Below are positions 22,741 to 35,200 of a DNA stretch of 64,000 nt, one piece after another. How positions within the stretch are numbered: position 1 is the stretch's first letter; each line of letters opens with the position of its first letter. The stretch is from assembly GCF_902686445.1 (NCBI RefSeq), contig NW_025920105.1, positions 1,129,120 through 1,193,119 on the forward strand, given 5' to 3'. The notes under the pieces are model-generated. The model saw only the letters and a program-made list of their open reading frames with translations. It was not told where the DNA came from and searched no databases. The position numbers were made by a program, and so were the translations under genes. The stretch comes from Sciurus carolinensis. Lineage: Eukaryota > Chordata > Mammalia > Rodentia > Sciuridae.

Positions 22741-23930
22741 TATATATTACCTATCAAAATATATAAATATATAAATGTACAAGTAATCAGAACAAGTAAA
22801 ATAAAAAAAATTAAAAGAAAGACTACCATCCACTATTCCTGAGATATCACAAAAATATTTCACCTTAACAAAAACAAATTCAGTCTTGCACACACCCAAT
22901 CCATGATCACTTGGGTGTATCCTGGTGGATAATTAGTGGATATTATTTTGATGGTATGGTTCTAGTGTAGATATAATTGAGAGGCAACTTTAATTCAGAG
23001 AAAGATTTCCCATTGTTTTTCAAATAATTGTTTTAAGTGACAGAAACTCCTCTGTTGAAGATAAAAACCTTTCTTCACCACACTTCTGCCTTTGAGTGTA
23101 TCTTCTACTGTTTTCTTTTTTTAACATATTTCCTTCTTTTTCTATATAAGCCTTTAATTGTGTCATCTTTGAGGCAAACTAAAATTCCTTTCTGTGTTGT
23201 AAATTCCTTTCTGTGTGTAAACGTGCTAAGGTTGAGCTCAGGTTCTCTTCTCCCTTCTGAGACCCTCCTAGGATATCATACAGAGACCAGTTTAAATTTC
23301 AGAACTCAGCATGAATGTCTGCAATGCTCCTGGCTGCTGCCGAGGACCTCAGCCCCTGACCCTGGGAGGTTGCTTTCATTTTCCAGCAACTTTATTAGCT
23401 GTGTTGACTAGAAACTTGAAGAGGGGTCTAATTTCAATGTCAACATCACATCTCAAGACCTGGAGTCAAGCCAGGCACAAATGTATTTACAAAGATTACA
23501 GAATTGATTGATTATCTGAACTGGTTCCACTTACACCAAGAGCATGAGTTTGCCCCATAAAGAGGAAGACAAATCAATTATGTTCAAATTTATTTTCTTG
23601 TCTCCTCCAATGTGTTCTCCCCACATGTTTCTTCTGATGGAAAACACAATTCAAAGCATAAATTTTTGTCATTTCCTCCGATGAAGAGTAGATTGTTCTA
23701 AAAAATCCCAGATTGTTCTAATGGTAGAAAATAAGAGTGTAAAGGAGGAGCCATAACAATTCATAGTAATAAATTATGCATATCAGAGCTGTGGTGAGCA
23801 GAGTCAATGCATCTTCATACAGAAAAAGAAAATAACTGCTACTAAAGTAAAATGCTTATGTTAACATAATTACAAAATTATTTAATTCCAGAATTTAAGG
23901 GGTGATGAGAGTATGGGTGAGGCAGACAGA
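22741..23930. other. Unassigned sequence
   Basis: Contains a 124-codon + frame (23037-23411) with a hydrophobic N-terminal part, but no domain and no coding context. Probably chance. No clear repeat match. Confidence 0.35.
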
Positions 23931-23931
23931 G

Positions 23932-24122
23932 TCACCTTTTTGTGGTATTGAGGATTTAACCTAGGGGTGCTTTAGCACTGAGCTACACCTTTGGCCCTTT
24001 TAATATTTATTTTAAGACAGGGTCTCACTAAATTGCCAAGGTTGCCTGACATTTATGGTCTTCCTGCCTCAGATTCTAAGTCTCTGGAATGTCAGCTATT
24101 TGCCAGTGTTACTGGCTGGAAA
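23932..24122 (-). mobile_element. Dimeric B1-ID SINE, minus strand
   Basis: The left part on + (GTGGTATTGAGGATTTAACCTAGGGGTGC...CACTGAGCTACA) is the complement of an ID unit with its B box. The right part (AAGACAGGGTCTCACTAAATTGCCAAGGTTGCC...CCTGCCTCAG) is the complement of a B1-like unit. Confidence 0.75.
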
Positions 24123-24735
24123 GAGGCTACTTTAATTTGAAGGAAGAAAAATATGGAAGACTACAACAGAAGAGAAAATACAGCCTGGACAAAGGTAAAT
24201 TCTTTTCTTTCATGCACATTATGGGCTTAAGCATAAAATAAAATTCTTTCCCTAGAAATCATCAGGAACAGATAGACTTACTCCAGTTTCTGAATAGAAA
24301 AGATATACTTTAACTTTTTTTTTTCTGTGGAAGGAGATAGCAAACCAATAATCCTAATAGTTCAAAACTTTTCTTTAAATAAATAATACATTCAGCAACC
24401 AGGTTTTTTTTTTTTTTTCTGGTGTGCCAAGGAATATTTAATGAAGTGAGGAATACTAATGTAAAAGATCACATTAAGAAAGGTGGGTGGGAAAAAGAAT
24501 CATCTTGAGCCAGCCGCTGCTCTGAACCCAAGGCCTTGCAGATGTGCAGAACAATTATGATATGAACTACAATGCAGCAGTTGTTTGGCTAAGGCTCTTG
24601 TGATCTTAAAACAAGCTTGGGAAGGACTCTAAATTTTTCAATATATAGAAATACAGCAAGCCAGGTGGGGGTTAGATAGTCTCATAGAAAGAAGGGAGAA
24701 TGAAATGTATTAGTATTTTAGTGACAGGATAGTTT
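24123..24735. other. Unassigned sequence
   Basis: Contains a T run at 24404-24418, which could be the tail of a retroposed copy on the minus strand. I cannot identify its body. Confidence 0.3.
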
Positions 24736-24741
24736 CCAACT

Positions 24742-25762
24742 TGCCGCATCTATTTCCTACCACTCCAACACTGGACATGGTTCTGTTGGAGTAGAGGATT
24801 CCACACTTGACACGGTTCTGTTGAAAGATCATCCTCCCTCTTGGGGGCCATAGGTATGGTATGTCTCCATGTGCAGTTGTTTTTAATACTAATAATCTAT
24901 ATATCCTTAGATTCAGATTATAGAGAAAACTGGGGAGATTTCATGGTGCTGGGACACAAAATAACATACAATAAAGTTTAATATTAATACTTAGATAAAA
25001 TTATAAATAAGCAATTATGATTTGCTCAAATTTGTAAGGAACCTGTGATTTCTTTAGTAAACAAATTCTCTAAAAGTTATATATAGGTATGTGAGAGTAT
25101 TCCTCTGAGCTTCGATGTGGTGTTTGGTCTTCATTGCTTTCTTAGAGTTTATGATTAAGTTTAAGAATATTTTTCCACTTAATAAAAAATAAATAGGTTA
25201 ATCATAAGTAGAATTTGTATTCTTCCTATGTCTAGTCCTTTGAAGATTAAAATAGAATTTTAGTCCATCATTGAATACATGAAATAGAATAACGGTTAAC
25301 TATAAACTGATTCCTCTATTCTCTGTCAGTAATAACAAAAACTTTCCAGTGTTAATAACTAACATTAGAGTTCTTGGAAAGGGTAACTTCTATAGCAACT
25401 TAATAATGCATTCTATCAGGGAAATTAAAACTAAATGGAGCATGGTGCCCTCTACCTTGCTGGGAACTGGGTTTATTTATTTATTTATTTATTTTTATTT
25501 AAGCTATCATACAGTAAGGACAAGTTTCTTGAATAAGATCATTAATTATACTCTTGAATATTTTTTACTTAACATTTTCATGTATTAACCATGAAATGAT
25601 GTAATCGATACCAAAGGAAAAGCATACAAAAAGACTCTGTGAACAATAAAGATTCAGATTTAGCATCAGAACACTTGGTGTCTCTGTGTGCTGTTTCTCC
25701 ACTGTGCCAATAACTCCTATCAACCTAGGACCCCCGACTGCTGCTAGGGCTAGACCCCAGCA
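24742..25762 (+). mobile_element. Probable solo LTR, about 1.0 kb, with 6-bp target duplication
   Basis: Starts TGCCGCATC, ends CCCCAGCA and is flanked by CCAACT at 24736-24741 and 25763-25768. An AATAAA at about 25648-25654 is followed by about 110 bases resembling a U5 region, rich in CTGTGTGCTGTTTCTCC words. Two imperfect copies of ACACT.GACA.GGTTCTGTTG lie near its start. A (TTTA)n run at 25470-25500 may be a later insertion. Family not recognised. Confidence 0.55.
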
Positions 25763-25768
25763 CCAACT

Positions 25769-26969
25769 CACTGTGAAGCTGTTTTAAAAATGAGGTAATT
25801 ACAACCTGAATGGTGCCTGAATTTCACCCTTCTATATTTTATGGTTGGACTCTGTAGCCAGGCTCAGAACTGTGACATTGTGTTGTGGGGTGGGTAGGCC
25901 TTAAGCTGTGAAGTCATCTCTCAGTTGAACCAGACCTGCCTGGTCAATCCTACTGAGTTGTGAACTGAGTGAGTTGAAGTTGGGCAATGCCCACTGGTAT
26001 TCCCACTTCCCTCCACATCTCCCCAGGGTTGATGGTCTCTGTAGGGGAAAGGGATAGAAGGAATTAAAAATCAGGAAAGGGGAAAGAGAGAAAAATGTGC
26101 CATGGTGCCTCATACTCCTACTTCACTTGGCACCCAGTGATGTGTCCCATGTCTGCCTGCATAGCTTTATTTTCAGCATCAACACTCAACATGCTCCCAG
26201 AGGAACTGAGGAAAAACACCACCACTGACAGCTGTGATGTGACCCACAAGGCACCTCAGCCAGTATCTTAGTGTAGGAAACCAGCCTCAATCAGAGGCCC
26301 TGGAGGTGGCCTTTCCAATTCTTCTGTAGTTGGACATGCTCAGTACTTAGATGAGCCTATGAAGTAGCATTACAGGAAGAGTGAAGGGCTGTGGTGAACA
26401 CAGGCAAGAAACATGGGCATTGGCAGCCTCCACCTCAGGCCCCCCACATGCAGTAAACCACTGTGTGCAGGGCCTGCCCAGGCTGCTGAAAGGTCACAAA
26501 CATGGTAAGAACTTGGGAAAAGCATAGACATAGTAAAGTTCCCATTGCCTCACCTCTCAAGTGCTGTGAGACTAGGAAAGTTACCCTTCTCTGCCAGACT
26601 TCAGCAATCAGCATCCTGGGAAGCCCAGGGATGGGAGCAAACTTCAGAACCACCAAGGTGCCTGAAGATGTGTGAAAGTACCAGGACAGGCTCTGGCATG
26701 TCATAAATGCTCAACTCATATTCTTCAAAATTAGAGTTGCCCATACAAAGCTGTTTACCTAGGACAGGACATTCTGATGTGGAAATATGCTTCCTAAACA
26801 CAGGGTTTCAGAGTTTGAATGTTATTGACAATGAAAGGTTTAATTTTTGGCATCATGCATTTTGTTGAGACTTTAAATGAAATCATTGAAGGCACCCAGA
26901 AACCACTCTGGATGCAGGAATTCATGCAAGAGATTTTATGAAGCAGACAGACTGAGTGTCTCCCTGTAA

Positions 26970-26972
<3 letters not shown>
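25769..26972. other. Unassigned sequence
   Basis: No gene or named repeat. Frames up to 89 codons on the minus strand lack domains. The stretch from about 26915 towards the GA run contains ATTCATGCAAGAGATTTTATGAAG, which could be a diverged minus-strand LTR end, but this is weak. Confidence 0.35.
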
Positions 26973-27030
<58 letters not shown>

Positions 27031-27033
27031 GAG
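26973..27033 (+). repeat. (GA)n microsatellite
   Basis: About 30 GA units with one interruption (GATA). Confidence 0.95.
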
Positions 27034-27433
27034 CACTCAAAAGAGAGAGTGAAAGCCAGGAGGAGAGAGACAAAATGGTTGTGGGAGTTATTAAGTAGTG
27101 GAATTTCCTGGGCTAATAACAACAGTTCAATGATTGGTGAGGAGGTTCGCAGGCTAGCAATCTGGACCAATTACTGGCTAGGAAGTTTTCAGGCTAACAG
27201 TCTGGGTTCTAAAGTGGTGTGGGGGAGGAAGAATACTGGTGGCAGCAATATAACAGATCTGATGCCAACAATAATGCTGGGGAGATGATTCATTCATTGA
27301 TAGTAGGTTCTATTGGTGATCAGAATACTTCTGGCTTTCTTGCTAAAGATGATTATCACCTCAAGTTCTGTGAAAAAGTATGTTGTGTAAAAAGATATAA
27401 ATTATGATGCCATCCAGCAGAGTCAGTTTGGCA

Positions 27434-27797
27434 TGGGAGACAAAAGTGTAGTGAGACTCTTGAATTTGAAGGAGTTTATTGATGATTCAGGAACCTGGGA
27501 ACACTGGCGCTGAAGGAGAGCCAGCTTATATTCCCTCCGGGAGGCAGAGGGTAAGGCCATGCTTGTTAAACAAAGATCAGGTGAGGAGCTAGCTGTCCAA
27601 TCATGGTAAAGGTCAGAATGAGCAGGCACGAGCAGGAGCACTCGTGAACACATGTGCATGCTTGTATGCATGGACTTAATTGAATAGGGCCAATGATAAA
27701 GCACCTGGATGTGTTTATGTTAACTGACTTCCTCACCACCAATGTGATCAAAACAACATCTGGCTGGTTGCCAGGCGCCATCTTGGTGTAGTCCACA
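27434..27797 (-). mobile_element. Solo LTR, 364 bp, with 5-bp target duplication, minus strand
   Basis: On + it begins TGGGAGAC and ends GTCCACA, flanked by TGGCA at 27429-27433 and 27798-27802. On the minus strand it begins TGTGGACTAC, soon has CAAGATGGCGCC (a YY1-like site), and near its end has ATCAATAAACTCC with a poly(A) signal. The size and the 5-bp duplication fit an ERVL/MaLR-type LTR. Family not recognised. Confidence 0.65.
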
Positions 27798-27802
27798 TGG
27801 CA

Positions 27803-28870
27803 TAGCCCCCAACAAAATTAGGAGAAAGGAAAGGAAGAGGATAAAACTTTCTGGCTCTAAAACCTTTTATTTCTGTAAAGTAGCTCTTAAAGTGAGAAAA
27901 GTTATGACATCCACATCTTAGGAAAAAAGACAAGTAGGCATTTCTTTTATGTTATTAGATAAAATTAGCACAGAAACTGAGAATATTAATGGTAGTTGTG
28001 GTTCAAGATGCATCTCTGGGGAAATATTTAATAAAATTTTTGTCTAAATCAAACAGACCCCATGAATATTAATTTATAATGTAAACATTTACATATGTAC
28101 ATATATGTAAAGAAAATAGTGAGAACTTTTATTCTAACACTGCCATTGTGTACATGGAAAAAGGAAGAGATTCCTAGGGACATGAAGGAGTTGGCCATGG
28201 TGGAAATGCCATGCCCAACAGGGAGCTTTAAGAGGCCTTCCCTGGAGTACTGCCCTAGTCCCTTGCTTCCACTTAACACTGCCATTTTCTTTGTTCCATT
28301 TTTGCTACTTTTATTACATCATAAAGTTCCACAAAGTGTGGTGGAACAGGTCTAGCTTTCTAAAGTGAATGCATGTCTTTGTAGGCCAGTGCAGAGAAAA
28401 ATTTTTTGACATTCCTCTGACCAATTTAGTTGAAATTAAAATATCATGTTAGTTCCTGTTCAGTGTAATTTTTATATCTGATCAAATTGTTAAGGTAAAA
28501 CAGCAAAAGACACAAAGTCAAGGCTTTTACTCAGGGAATTCATCACTTAGTAGGGGATGAGATGCTCAAATTGCTGGTAAGATTTCACAAACAAGCAGGC
28601 AGGTACACTGGACTCTGAAGGATGGGAAGGTTTTGAAAGTGAAGGTCATGACAGAGACACAGCAGCAGCACCAACACATGGTTCAGAAAATGGGAGAAGA
28701 ATACACAGTCAGCTTCATTACTACACAAGAGACAGGAGAAACAGAGAGCTCACTTGGGACAGGATCACAGAGGAGCCTGAATAACAGAGAACTAAGAAAC
28801 AGGGGCTTTAGTAAATCAACAGTGGTTAGTCAGTGAAGTTTTTAAGACAAAAAATTAGAATGCAAGCTCT
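27803..28870. other. Unassigned sequence
   Basis: No supported gene. Frames of 86 and 78 codons overlap on opposite strands (28049-28355). Confidence 0.35.
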
Positions 28871-28884
28871 GCTTTAAAAATTCC

Positions 28885-29385
28885 TTAGTCATGGACATGA
28901 GGAAAAATGTATACTCATACATTGTTGGTGGGACTGCAATCTAGTGCAACCACTCTGTAAAGCAGCATGGAGATTCCTCAGAAAACTAGGAATGGAAACA
29001 CCACATGAGGCAGCTATTCCACTACCTGGTAAATATTCAAAAGACCTAAAATCAGTATACTGCAGTGACACAGTCACATCAATGTTTATAGCAGCACAAT
29101 TCACAGTAGCCATGCTATAAAGTCAGACTAGGATCCCTTCAATTGATGAATGCATAAAGAAAATGTGGTATGCATATGTAATGGAGTATTATCAGGCATA
29201 AAGAAAATGAAATTATGGGATTTGCTGGTAAATGAATATAACTAGAGACCATCATGCTAGGTGAAATAAGCCAGACCCAGAAAAAAAGAGTTTGAATGTG
29301 CAACAAATAAAGCTGAACTAAACACAAATGTTAGAATGTAATTAATGCTGTTAACACAATAAAAATATTTAAAAAAGTATTTAAA
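28885..29385 (+). mobile_element. Old L1 3' fragment
   Basis: Carries the ORF2 C-terminal region. Seen are GGACTGCAATCTAGTGCAACCACTCTG, GGAGATTCCTCAGAAAACTAGGAATGG, a GATACAGTCACATCAATG-like stretch and the TGCTAGGTGAAATAAGCCAGAC end. It is more diverged than copies 1-6 and has a different 3' end (GCTGTTAACACAATAAAAAT). A fragment with the same 3' end lies at 43090. Confidence 0.8.
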
Positions 29386-29689
29386 AAACTCACCACTGAT
29401 GTCCTTATCTGAATTATGTATATAGAAAAGTAATCAATGAGAAACAATATTTTTCTGTGTACGAGGTTATGTATCTAGTGCAAAATGAGGACAAACAAAA
29501 GAAGAAAGGGGGAATTCATCAAAACAGAGAAAGATCCGAATGGTAGAGGAAGCCAATTAAGGGGGAGAGAGAAGAAATGAAATAAGAGAACAACAGTGGG
29601 ATGATTCTGATCACAAATTTTCTATGTACAGATAAGCATATCCACACTGAGTCTTATCTTTATGTGTATTCATAAGGCACTAATTAAAA

Positions 29690-30010
29690 AAACCTATAAG
29701 TGAACACGAAAGATCAGTACAGTATAGGAAGGGAATAAGGGAGGGAAGGATGGAGGGTAGAAATAATAAGGAGCATAAGGGGAAGTACTGGGGACTGAAT
29801 TTGAGAAACTTATATCTTTTGCTTTTATAATTATGCTAATATGAAGCATAATATCATGTACAACTAAAAAACTAATAAATTTTTTAAAAACCGTCAGAAA
29901 GAAGAATAAAGTAATGCAATATACAGGTAAATGAATAAAACTAGAGAACCTCATGTAAGTGAAATAAGCCAGACTCAAAAAGGCAAGAGTGAAATGTGTT
30001 CTCCAGCCTT
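29690..30010 (+). mobile_element. Old L1 3' UTR and ORF2-end pieces
   Basis: 29690-29890 has an L1-type 3' UTR: a purine-rich stretch, then ATATCATGTACAACTAAAAAAC with AATAAA. 29900-29990 repeats ORF2-end words (TAAATGAATAAAACTAGAGAACCTCATGTAAGTGAAATAAGCCAGAC). These are two overlapping relics of old L1 families. Confidence 0.6.
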
Positions 30011-30240
30011 GATATTCCACACAGATACTTAAAGGGTACATAGAAATATGGTTCACTCCAACATGCCAGGCAAGATTAGTAATTGTGTGTAAGGCTTCTT
30101 CACAACCTAAGCACAGAAGTTGTAACTACATCACCAAGTCCAATTATGATGAATGATGTCCATGGCTGAAAGTGTCTATGAAAGAATCATATCTAACCAT
30201 GTTTCTTCTCTTTATTGTTTCCATTATTATTTGATGCTTC

Positions 30241-30255
30241 AAAATATGAAGAAGT
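30241..30255 (+). repeat. Target-site duplication of copy 4, left
   Basis: The 15 bases AAAATATGAAGAAGT stand directly before the L1 start and recur exactly at 36878-36892, beyond the transduced segment. The implied nick site reads TTTT/GAAG. Confidence 0.85.
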
Positions 30256-30716
30256 GGGGGCGATCCAAGATGGCGGCCTAGAGGGAGACTGCACCCCCAG
30301 TTGCTCCAGAACCCTGGAGTTAAGAAGGGGAGGCATTGAGAGACTCGGACTGAAATAGAGCCATGGGTGAGTCTGCCCACTGGGTAAAGCTCGGTCCGGG
30401 TGGCAGGCCCAGATAGAGGTGGCTTATCGGAGCCGGGCAGGGCAGCTAGAGTCATCCACAGGCAGCCCTGCGCACTCCGGCGGTGGGCCCCGCCCACACA
30501 GCCGCTTCTCCAGGTTCTCAGGAACGGAACTGGCCCGCTAGTGAGAGCCTTTCTGACCAGAACAAGCTCCGAGTCCCGGAGCCCCTGCAGCGCAGCGTAC
30601 TCCGGCAACGAACCAGCGGAGAGCCGCGATTCGCAAACAGCCTCTGGGATTAGGGCAGGGCAGCCAGAGACCTCTTCAGGCAGCTCTGCCCACTCCGGCT
30701 GCAGGCTCTCTTCATG
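30256..30716 (+). promoter_or_regulatory. L1 copy 4 5' UTR monomer 1
   Basis: A unit of about 460 bp that opens with a GGGGGCGATCC start and then CAAGATGGCGGCC. It is CpG-rich (30460-30640). It ends GCTCTCTTCAT, directly before the second unit, which starts with the same sequence. Tandem 5' units act as promoters in other rodent L1s; that role is inferred here. Confidence 0.85.
30266..30278 (+). promoter_or_regulatory. YY1-like site at L1 start (monomer 1)
   Basis: CAAGATGGCGGCC matches the YY1 binding core AAGATGGCGGC. It sits 11 bases into the element, the position known in human L1, where YY1 helps set the start of transcription. Function here is inferred. Confidence 0.75.
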
Positions 30717-31214
30717 GGGCAATCCAAGATGGCGGCCTAGAGGGAGACTGCACCCCCAGTCGCTCCAGAACCCTGGAGTTAAGAAGGGGAGGCATTGAGA
30801 GACTCGGACTGAAATAGAGCCAGGGTGAGTCTGCCCACTGGGTAAAGCTCGGCCCGGGTGGCAGGCCCAGATAGAGGTGGCTTATTGGAGCCAGGCAGGG
30901 CAGCTAGAGTCTTCCCAAGGTAGCCTTCCACACTCCGGCAGTGGGCTCCTCCCACACGGCCAGCTGCATGGCGCAGGCCCACAGTGAGAGCATTTCCGCA
31001 CAGAACCAGTTCCAAACCGTGGAACCAGTAGGGGGCTAGGGGCAGTTTTCTTCAGATGAGCTGCTTTATCAGATTCCTCCAAGACATCAGGCTACTAAAG
31101 GCTGGGAGGTGATACACTGGAAATCTACCGGAACACTATAAGCCAGTAGCGGAAAACTGCAATATCTCAGGGTCCCACTGACAACTGACCAATATGAGAA
31201 AACAAGGGAAGAAA
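30717..31214 (+). promoter_or_regulatory. L1 copy 4 5' UTR monomer 2 and leader
   Basis: Begins like monomer 1, with GGGGCAATCC and a second YY1-like site at 30725-30737. The first ~200 bases are nearly identical to monomer 1 and then diverge. The leader continues through CCACTGACAACTGACCAATATGAG to ORF1. Confidence 0.85.
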
Positions 31215-32240
31215 ATGTCCCAAACAAACCTAGATACTACATCAATAAAACCCAATGACAGCACAGCAGAAGAAATGTCAGAAAGGGAGTTCAGAATGTA
31301 CGTAATTAAAACGATCAGGGAAGCTAATGAGGAGATGAAAGAGCAAATGCAGGCATTGAAGGAGGAGATGAAAGAGCAAATGCAGGCATTAAATGATCGC
31401 ACCAATCAACAGTTAAAAGACCAAATACGGGAAGCAAGAGATCATTTCAATAAAGAGTTAGAGATACTGAAAAAAAAACCAAACTGAAATCCTTGACATG
31501 AAGGAAACAATAAACCAAGTTACAACTCCATAGAAAGCATAACCAATAGGATAGAACACCTGGAAGACAGAACCTCAGACATTGAAGACAAATTATTTAA
31601 TCTTGAAAACAAAGTTGGCCATACAGAAAAGATGGTAAGAAATCATAACAGAATCTACAAGAATTATGGGATATCATGAAAAGGCCAAATTTAAGAATTA
31701 TTGGGATTGAGGAAGGCTTAGAGAAACAAACCAAAGGAATGAACAATCTATTCAATGAAATAATAACAGAAAATTTCCCAAATCTGAAGAATGAAATGGA
31801 AAACCAAGTACAAGAGGCTTATAGAACTCCAAACATACAAAATTACAACAGACCCACACCAAGGCACATATTTATGAAAATACCTAACATACAAAATAAA
31901 GACAGAATTTTAAAGGCCTGCGAGAGAAAAGAATCAAATTACATTCAGAGGGAAGCCAATAAGAATATCAGCAGATTTTCCAATCCAGACCCTAAAAGCT
32001 AGAAGGGCCTGGAACAACATATACCAAGCCCTGAAAGAAAACGGATGCCAACCAAGAATCTTATACCCAGCAAAACTTACCTTCAAATTTGACGATGAAA
32101 TAAGATCCTTCCATGATAAACAAAAGCTAAAGGAATTTACAAAAAGAAAGCCAGCATTACAGAACATTCTCAGCAAAATATTCCATGAGGAAGAGATGAA
32201 AAACAATGATGCAAATCAGCAACAGGAGGCGCTAGCCTAA
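31194..32240 (+). pseudogene. L1 ORF1 of copy 4, frameshifted
   Basis: Could start at 31194 (MRKQGKKMSQTN) or at the internal ATG 31215 (MSQTNLDTT), which is the start shared with copies 1 and 2. The coiled coil is open to 31487, where a length change in an A run (31470-31480) shifts the frame. A second block (31676-32002) carries the RRM region, NLRIIGIEEGLEKQTKGMNN. The last block ends at TAA 32238-32240 after NNDANQQQEALA. Total length, about 341-349 codons, is near the normal ORF1 size. Confidence 0.88.
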
Positions 32241-32286
32241 AGGAATAGCCAAATAAAGGAGAAACCAAATCATGTCAAAAACAAAT

Positions 32287-35200
32287 ATGAGTCAATTGAC
32301 TGGGAATACAAATCATATCACAATAATAACCCTGAATGTTAATGGCCTGAATTCATCAATCAAAAGACACAGACTGGCAGATTGGATTAAAAATAAAAAT
32401 CCAACAATATGCTGCCTGCAAGAGACTCACCTCATAGAAAGAGACACCCATAGACTAAAGGTGAAAGGATGGGGAAAAACATACCATGCACACGGACACA
32501 GCAAAAAAGCTGGAGTATCCATCCTCATCTCAGATAATGTGGACTTCAAACCAAAACTAGTCAGAAGGGATAAAGAAGGACATTACATGCTGCTTAAGGG
32601 AAGCATAAATCAGCAAGACATAACAATCATAAATATCTATGCCCCGACATTGGCTCATCCACGTACGTCAAACAAATCCTTCTCAATTCCAGAATTCAAA
32701 TAGACCACAACACAATAATACTAGGCGATTTTAACACACCTCTCTCACCACTGGATAGATCGTCCAAACAAAAATTGAATAAAGAAACTATAGATCTCAA
32801 CAACACAATCAGCAATTTAGACTTAACGGACATATATAGAATATACCATCCAACAAAGAATAAATACACTTTCTTCTCAGCAGCACATGGATCCTTCTCT
32901 AAAATAGACCATATTTTATGCCACAAAGCTACTGTTAGCAAATACAAGAAGATAGAGATACTACCTTGTACTCTATCAGATCACAATGGTTTGAAATTAG
33001 AAATAAATGACAGAATAAAAAACAGAAACTTCTCCAATACCTGGATACTAAATAATACACTATTATATGATGAATGGATAACAGAAGACATCAGGAGGGA
33101 AATAAAAAATTCTTAGAAGTAAATGAGAACAAAGACACATCATATCAAAATCTCTGGGACACTATGAAAGCAGTACTTAGAGGAAGATTTATTTCATAGG
33201 GGTGCATTCAAAAAAGAAGTAGAAATCAACAAATAAACGACTTAACACTACAGCTCAAAGCACTAGAAAAAGAAGAGCAGACCAATACCAAAAGTAGTAG
33301 AAGACAGGAAATAGTTAAAATCAGAGCCGAAATCAACGAAATCAAAACAAAAGAAACAATTGGAAAGATTAACAAAATAAATAGTTGGTTCTTTGAAAAA
33401 ATAAATAAAATTGATAAACCCTTAGCCACACTAACAAAGAGAAAGAGGGAGAAAACTCAAATTACTAAAATTCGGAATGAACAAGGAAACATCACAACAG
33501 ACACGAGTGAAATACAAAACATAATTAGAAGCTACTTTGAAAATCTATACTCCAACAAAACAGAAAACCTTGAAGACATCAACAAATTTCTAGAGACATA
33601 TGAACTACCTAAACTGAACTGAGGAGGACATACACAACTTAAATAAACCAATTTCAAGCAATGAAATAGAAGAGGTCATCAAAAGCCTACCAACAAAGAA
33701 AAGTCCAGGACCAGATGGGTTCTCAGCCGAGTTCTACAAAACCTTTAAAGAAGAGCTCATTCCAATACTCCTCAAACTATTCCATGAAATAGAAGAGGAG
33801 GGAACCCTACCAAACTCGTTCTATGAAGCCAATATCACCCTGATACCTAAACCAGACAGAGACACATCGAGGAAAGAAAATTTCAGACCAATATCCTTAA
33901 TGAATATCGATGCAAAAATTCTCAACAAAATTTTAGCAAATCGCATACAAATATATATTAAAAAGATAGTGCACCACGATCAAGTGAGTTTTATCCCAGG
34001 GATGCAAGGTTGGTTCAACATTCGGAAATCAATAAATGTCATTCACCATATCAACAGACTTAAAGTTAAGAATCACATGATTATTTCAATAGATGCAGAA
34101 AAAGCATTTGATAAAATACAGCATCCCTTCATGCTCAAAACACTAGAAAAAATTGGGGTAGTGGGAACATTCCTAAACATTATAAAGGCAATCTATGCTA
34201 AGCCCATGGCTAATATCATTCTAAATGGTGAAAAACTGAAAGCGTTCCCCCTAAAAACTGGAACAAGGCAGGGATGCCCTCTTTCACCGCTTCTATTCAA
34301 CATCGTCCTTGAGACTCTAGCCAGAGCAATCAGACAAACCAAAGAATTAAAGGGATACGAATAGGAAAAGAAGAACTCAAACTTTCCCTGTTCGATGATG
34401 ACATGATTATATATTTAGAGGAACCTGGAAATTCCACCAGAAAACTTTTAGAACTCATAAGTGAATTCAGTAAGTAGCAGGTTACAAGATCAATGCTCAT
34501 AAATCCAATGCATTTTTATACATAAGTGATGAATCTTCAGAAAGAGAAATTAGGAAAACTACCCCATTCACAATAGCATCGAAAAAAATAAAATACTTGG
34601 GAATCAATCTCACAAAAGAGGTGAAAGACCTCTACAATGAGAACTACAGAACACTAAAGAAAGAAATTCAAGAAAACCTTAGAAGATGGAAAGATCTCCC
34701 ATGTTCCTGGATAGGCAGAATTAATATCATCAAAATGGCTATACTACCTAAAGTGCTATACAGATTCAATTAAAATCCAATTAAAATCCCAATGATGTAC
34801 CTTGCAGAAATAGAGCAAGCAATTATGAAATTCATCTGGAAGAATAAAAAACCTAGAATAGCTAAAGTAATCCTCAGTAGCAAGAGCGAAGCAGGGGGTA
34901 TTGCAATACCAGATCTTCAACTCTACTACAAAGCAATAGTAACAAAAACGGCATGGTATTGGTACCAAAATAGACAGGTAGATCAATGGTACAGAATAGA
35001 GGACATGGACACAAACCCAAATAAATACAATTTTCTCATACTAGACAAAGGTTCCAACAATATGCAATGGAGAAAAGATAGCCTCTTCAACAAATGGTGC
35101 TGGGAAAACTGGAAAGCCATATGCAATAGAATGAAATTAAACCCCTATCTCTCACCCTACACAAAACTCAACTCAAAATGGATCAAGGACCTCGGAATCA

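Noticed and set aside
26794..27170. Long Leu-Ser repeat proteins on the minus strand
   Set aside because: They are translations of the (GA)n microsatellite and not genes.
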